A DNA stretch of 64,000 nucleotides from Methylomonas koyamae (lineage in GTDB: Bacteria; Pseudomonadota; Gammaproteobacteria; Methylococcales; Methylomonadaceae): NCBI RefSeq assembly GCF_006483455.1, contig NZ_PPPU01000016.1, positions 186,001 through 250,000 of the forward strand, given 5' to 3'. Shown one piece after another: positions 62,507-64,000 of this stretch (its first letter is position 1; every line of letters begins with the position of its first letter). The translations under genes were made by a program, and so were the position numbers. The notes beneath the pieces are model-generated. The model was not told where the DNA came from. It saw nothing but the letters and a program-made list of their open reading frames with translations, and did no database searches.

Positions 62507-63493
62507 TTGAACACCCCATCCGCCACGTGGCAACAGGCGCTTGCCGATGCATTCGACAGCGTTGCCGACTTGTGCGCCTATCTGCAACTTTCACCCGCCG
62601 ATTTGAATTTACCCGAGCAAGCCAGCGCATTTCCGTTACGGGTGCCGCGCGATTTTGCGGCGCGAATGCAAGCCGGCAACCCGGATGACCCACTGCTACG
62701 CCAAGTATTGCCGGATCTGGCCGAATTAACCGATTACCGCGGCTACACTGACGACCCGGTCGGCGACTTAAAGGCCGTGGCGGAGACCGGCGTGATTCAC
62801 AAATACCGGGGTCGAGTGCTATTCATCATGACCGGCGCCTGTGCGGTGCACTGCCGCTACTGTTTTCGCAGAAATTTTCCGTACGGCGAATTGCAATTGT
62901 CCGGCCGACAATTCGAAAGCGCCCTGACCTATGTCGAGCGACATCCGGAAATTAGCGAAGTAATTCTGAGCGGTGGCGATCCTTTGCTACTCAGCGACGC
63001 TAAACTCGAACAGCTCATGTTTCGTTTCGCTGAAATCGGCCACATCAAGCGCATCCGCATCCACACCCGCACCCCGGTAGTGCTGCCGGAACGCGTGACC
63101 AAAGCATTGCTGCGGACTTTCGCCGCGTTGCCAAAACCAGTCGTGATGGTGTTGCACGTCAACCATGCTCAAGAACTCAGCAATTCGGTCAACCAAATCT
63201 GTACCGAACTCAAACTTAGCGGCGTGACCCTATTAAATCAAAGTGTGTTATTGAAAGGAATCAACGATGACGGCGAACAACTCCGTGAGCTGAGCGAAAA
63301 ATTATTCAGCTTTAACATCCTGCCCTACTACTTACATTTGCTGGACCGAGCTCGCGGCGTCGGCCATTTCGAAGTGAGCGAAGCGGAAGCCAAAATACTG
63401 CACCAGCACTTGCAAAGGCATTTGCCCGGCTATTTGGTACCGCGACTGGTCAAAGAACAGGCAGGAGCAGCCTTTAAAATCCCGATTTGCTAA
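62507..63493 (+). CDS. epmB: lysine 2,3-aminomutase EpmB (EF-P pathway)
   Basis: EpmB converts lysine to (R)-beta-lysine for EpmA. The 328-residue radical-SAM enzyme has the cluster motif CAVHCRYCFRR (Cys112, Cys116, Cys119), EVILSGGDPLLLSD, and the PLP region near VPRLVKEQAGAAFKIP. The start is a TTG at 62507 behind CGGAG. It lies next to efp, as its role predicts. Confidence 0.93.
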   Translation: MNTPSATWQQALADAFDSVADLCAYLQLSPADLNLPEQASAFPLRVPRDFAARMQAGNPDDPLLRQVLPDLAELTDYRGYTDDPVGDLKAVAETGVIHKYRGRVLFIMTGACAVHCRYCFRRNFPYGELQLSGRQFESALTYVERHPEISEVILSGGDPLLLSDAKLEQLMFRFAEIGHIKRIRIHTRTPVVLPERVTKALLRTFAALPKPVVMVLHVNHAQELSNSVNQICTELKLSGVTLLNQSVLLKGINDDGEQLRELSEKLFSFNILPYYLHLLDRARGVGHFEVSEAEAKILHQHLQRHLPGYLVPRLVKEQAGAAFKIPIC

Positions 63494-63589
63494 ACACACC
63501 AGCAAATTCGGCTTCAGCTAAATTCACATTTACATGGCCGCAGGCTAAGATTTTCGCTTCGAGAACGGTTTTACCCGGGCCAATCCGCC

Positions 63590-64000
63590 ATGACCGACAC
63601 TTCCACCGAATCATCCGAGCAGATACCGCGGCTGGTGTTGATCGCCGCTTGCTTGCTTTTGCTCTGCGATGTAGCGGTGACACTCTACCAGCAGACCAGC
63701 GGCCGCGGCTCTTTATCCGATCTAATCAGTTTGCTATTGCCGGGAACTGCCGCGCTATTGCTATTCGGCAACCTACTGCTACACCCGACCCGCGACAAAT
63801 CGCTGGCGGCCCAGGTGCGGCGCAACTACGATGCGCTGAACCATCCGGTCGTGTTAGTCGACAGTGCCGGCCTGATACGCGCTATCAACCGCGCCGCCAC
63901 ATTGGCGACAGGCAAAAACGCCGGGGATTTGCTGAATCAGCCGGTACACGTTTGGTTTCACCCGTGCCAGCTTGCGGAAAGCGAATGCCCTCTGTGCCAA
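63590..64000 (+). CDS. membrane-anchored PAS-domain signalling protein, 3' end outside window
   Basis: The open frame runs 137 codons to the window edge. It has two membrane helices (LVLIAACLLLLCDVAVTLY and LLPGTAALLLFGNLLL) and then the start of a PAS domain (YDALNHPVVLVDSAGLIRAIN, AATLATGKNAGDLLNQPV). The HPCQLAESECPLCQ end has three cysteines. The output domain is outside; GGDEF/EAL or histidine kinase is likely. The ATG at 63590 begins the protein directly before the polar N-terminus. Confidence 0.75.
   Translation, partial: MTDTSTESSEQIPRLVLIAACLLLLCDVAVTLYQQTSGRGSLSDLISLLLPGTAALLLFGNLLLHPTRDKSLAAQVRRNYDALNHPVVLVDSAGLIRAINRAATLATGKNAGDLLNQPVHVWFHPCQLAESECPLCQ

Overview
The window is a GC-rich (high fifties per cent by eye) chromosomal segment of a gammaproteobacterium. 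Gene order (recA-recX-alaS-lysC, lptD-surA beside amgK-murU, uvrA near ssb), a complete EF-P modification set, HemJ, and several exosortase-sorted (PEP-CTERM/VPLPA-CTERM) proteins point to an environmental gammaproteobacterium. A Methylomonas-like member of the Methylococcales is my best guess; no methane or methanol oxidation gene lies here, so the genus is inference.

Layout. 1-1.2 kb: right part of an IS3-family element with a broken transposase. 1.7-5.5 kb: a CFI-box-CTERM protein followed by a TPR-CHAT lipoprotein. 5.6-13.7 kb: ssb and a YajR-type MFS transporter (minus strand), then a lipoprotein plus DUF4105 pair, uvrA and a Uma2-family protein (plus strand). 13.7-15.0 kb: a decayed reverse-transcriptase gene carrying two short palindromic repeats. 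15.0-25.0 kb: accessory region with four exosortase-type substrates, an exosortase with its partner membrane protein, a metallophosphoesterase, arylamine N-acetyltransferase, tRNA-Val, a diguanylate cyclase, a dicarboxylate-type symporter, a phage-tail-like small protein and an integrase fragment. 25.2-26.1 kb: a RelE/ParE-type toxin-antitoxin pair followed by an MqsA-like regulator. 26.3-31.4 kb: tRNA-Thr and a metal-handling block (SafE-type membrane protein, P1B ATPase, and four small proteins).

31.6-40.8 kb is mostly housekeeping on the minus strand: lysC, alaS, recX, recA, cobB, nadA, a four-helix membrane protein and a DUF2780 protein. 41.0-46.4 kb holds a ZIP metal transporter behind a palindromic operator candidate, a GDT1/UPF0016 cation exporter, rnd and a TonB-dependent receptor. 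46.5-53.0 kb is an envelope block: a stand-alone DbpA-type RNA-binding protein, surA and lptD, divergent from amgK-murU. 53.0-58.0 kb has hemJ, a DUF4124 protein, a LpxB-N-like protein, a GT2 glycosyltransferase, an ArnT-like glycosyltransferase and pyrC. 58.1-64.0 kb has an FmdB zinc ribbon protein, aspS, a small unknown gene behind a structured leader, epmA-efp divergent from epmB, and the start of a membrane-anchored PAS protein cut by the window edge.

Functional links. LptD, SurA, AmgK-MurU and the LpxB-N/GT2/ArnT-like trio all concern the outer membrane, peptidoglycan recycling or lipid decoration. The exosortase, its partner and its substrates form an export-and-anchoring system. EpmA, EpmB and EF-P form one translation-factor modification pathway. 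The least explained items are the metal block at 26.4-31.4 kb, the CFI-box/CHAT pair, the MqsA-like gene without MqsR, the stand-alone DbpA domain, and the branched leader at 60.4 kb.
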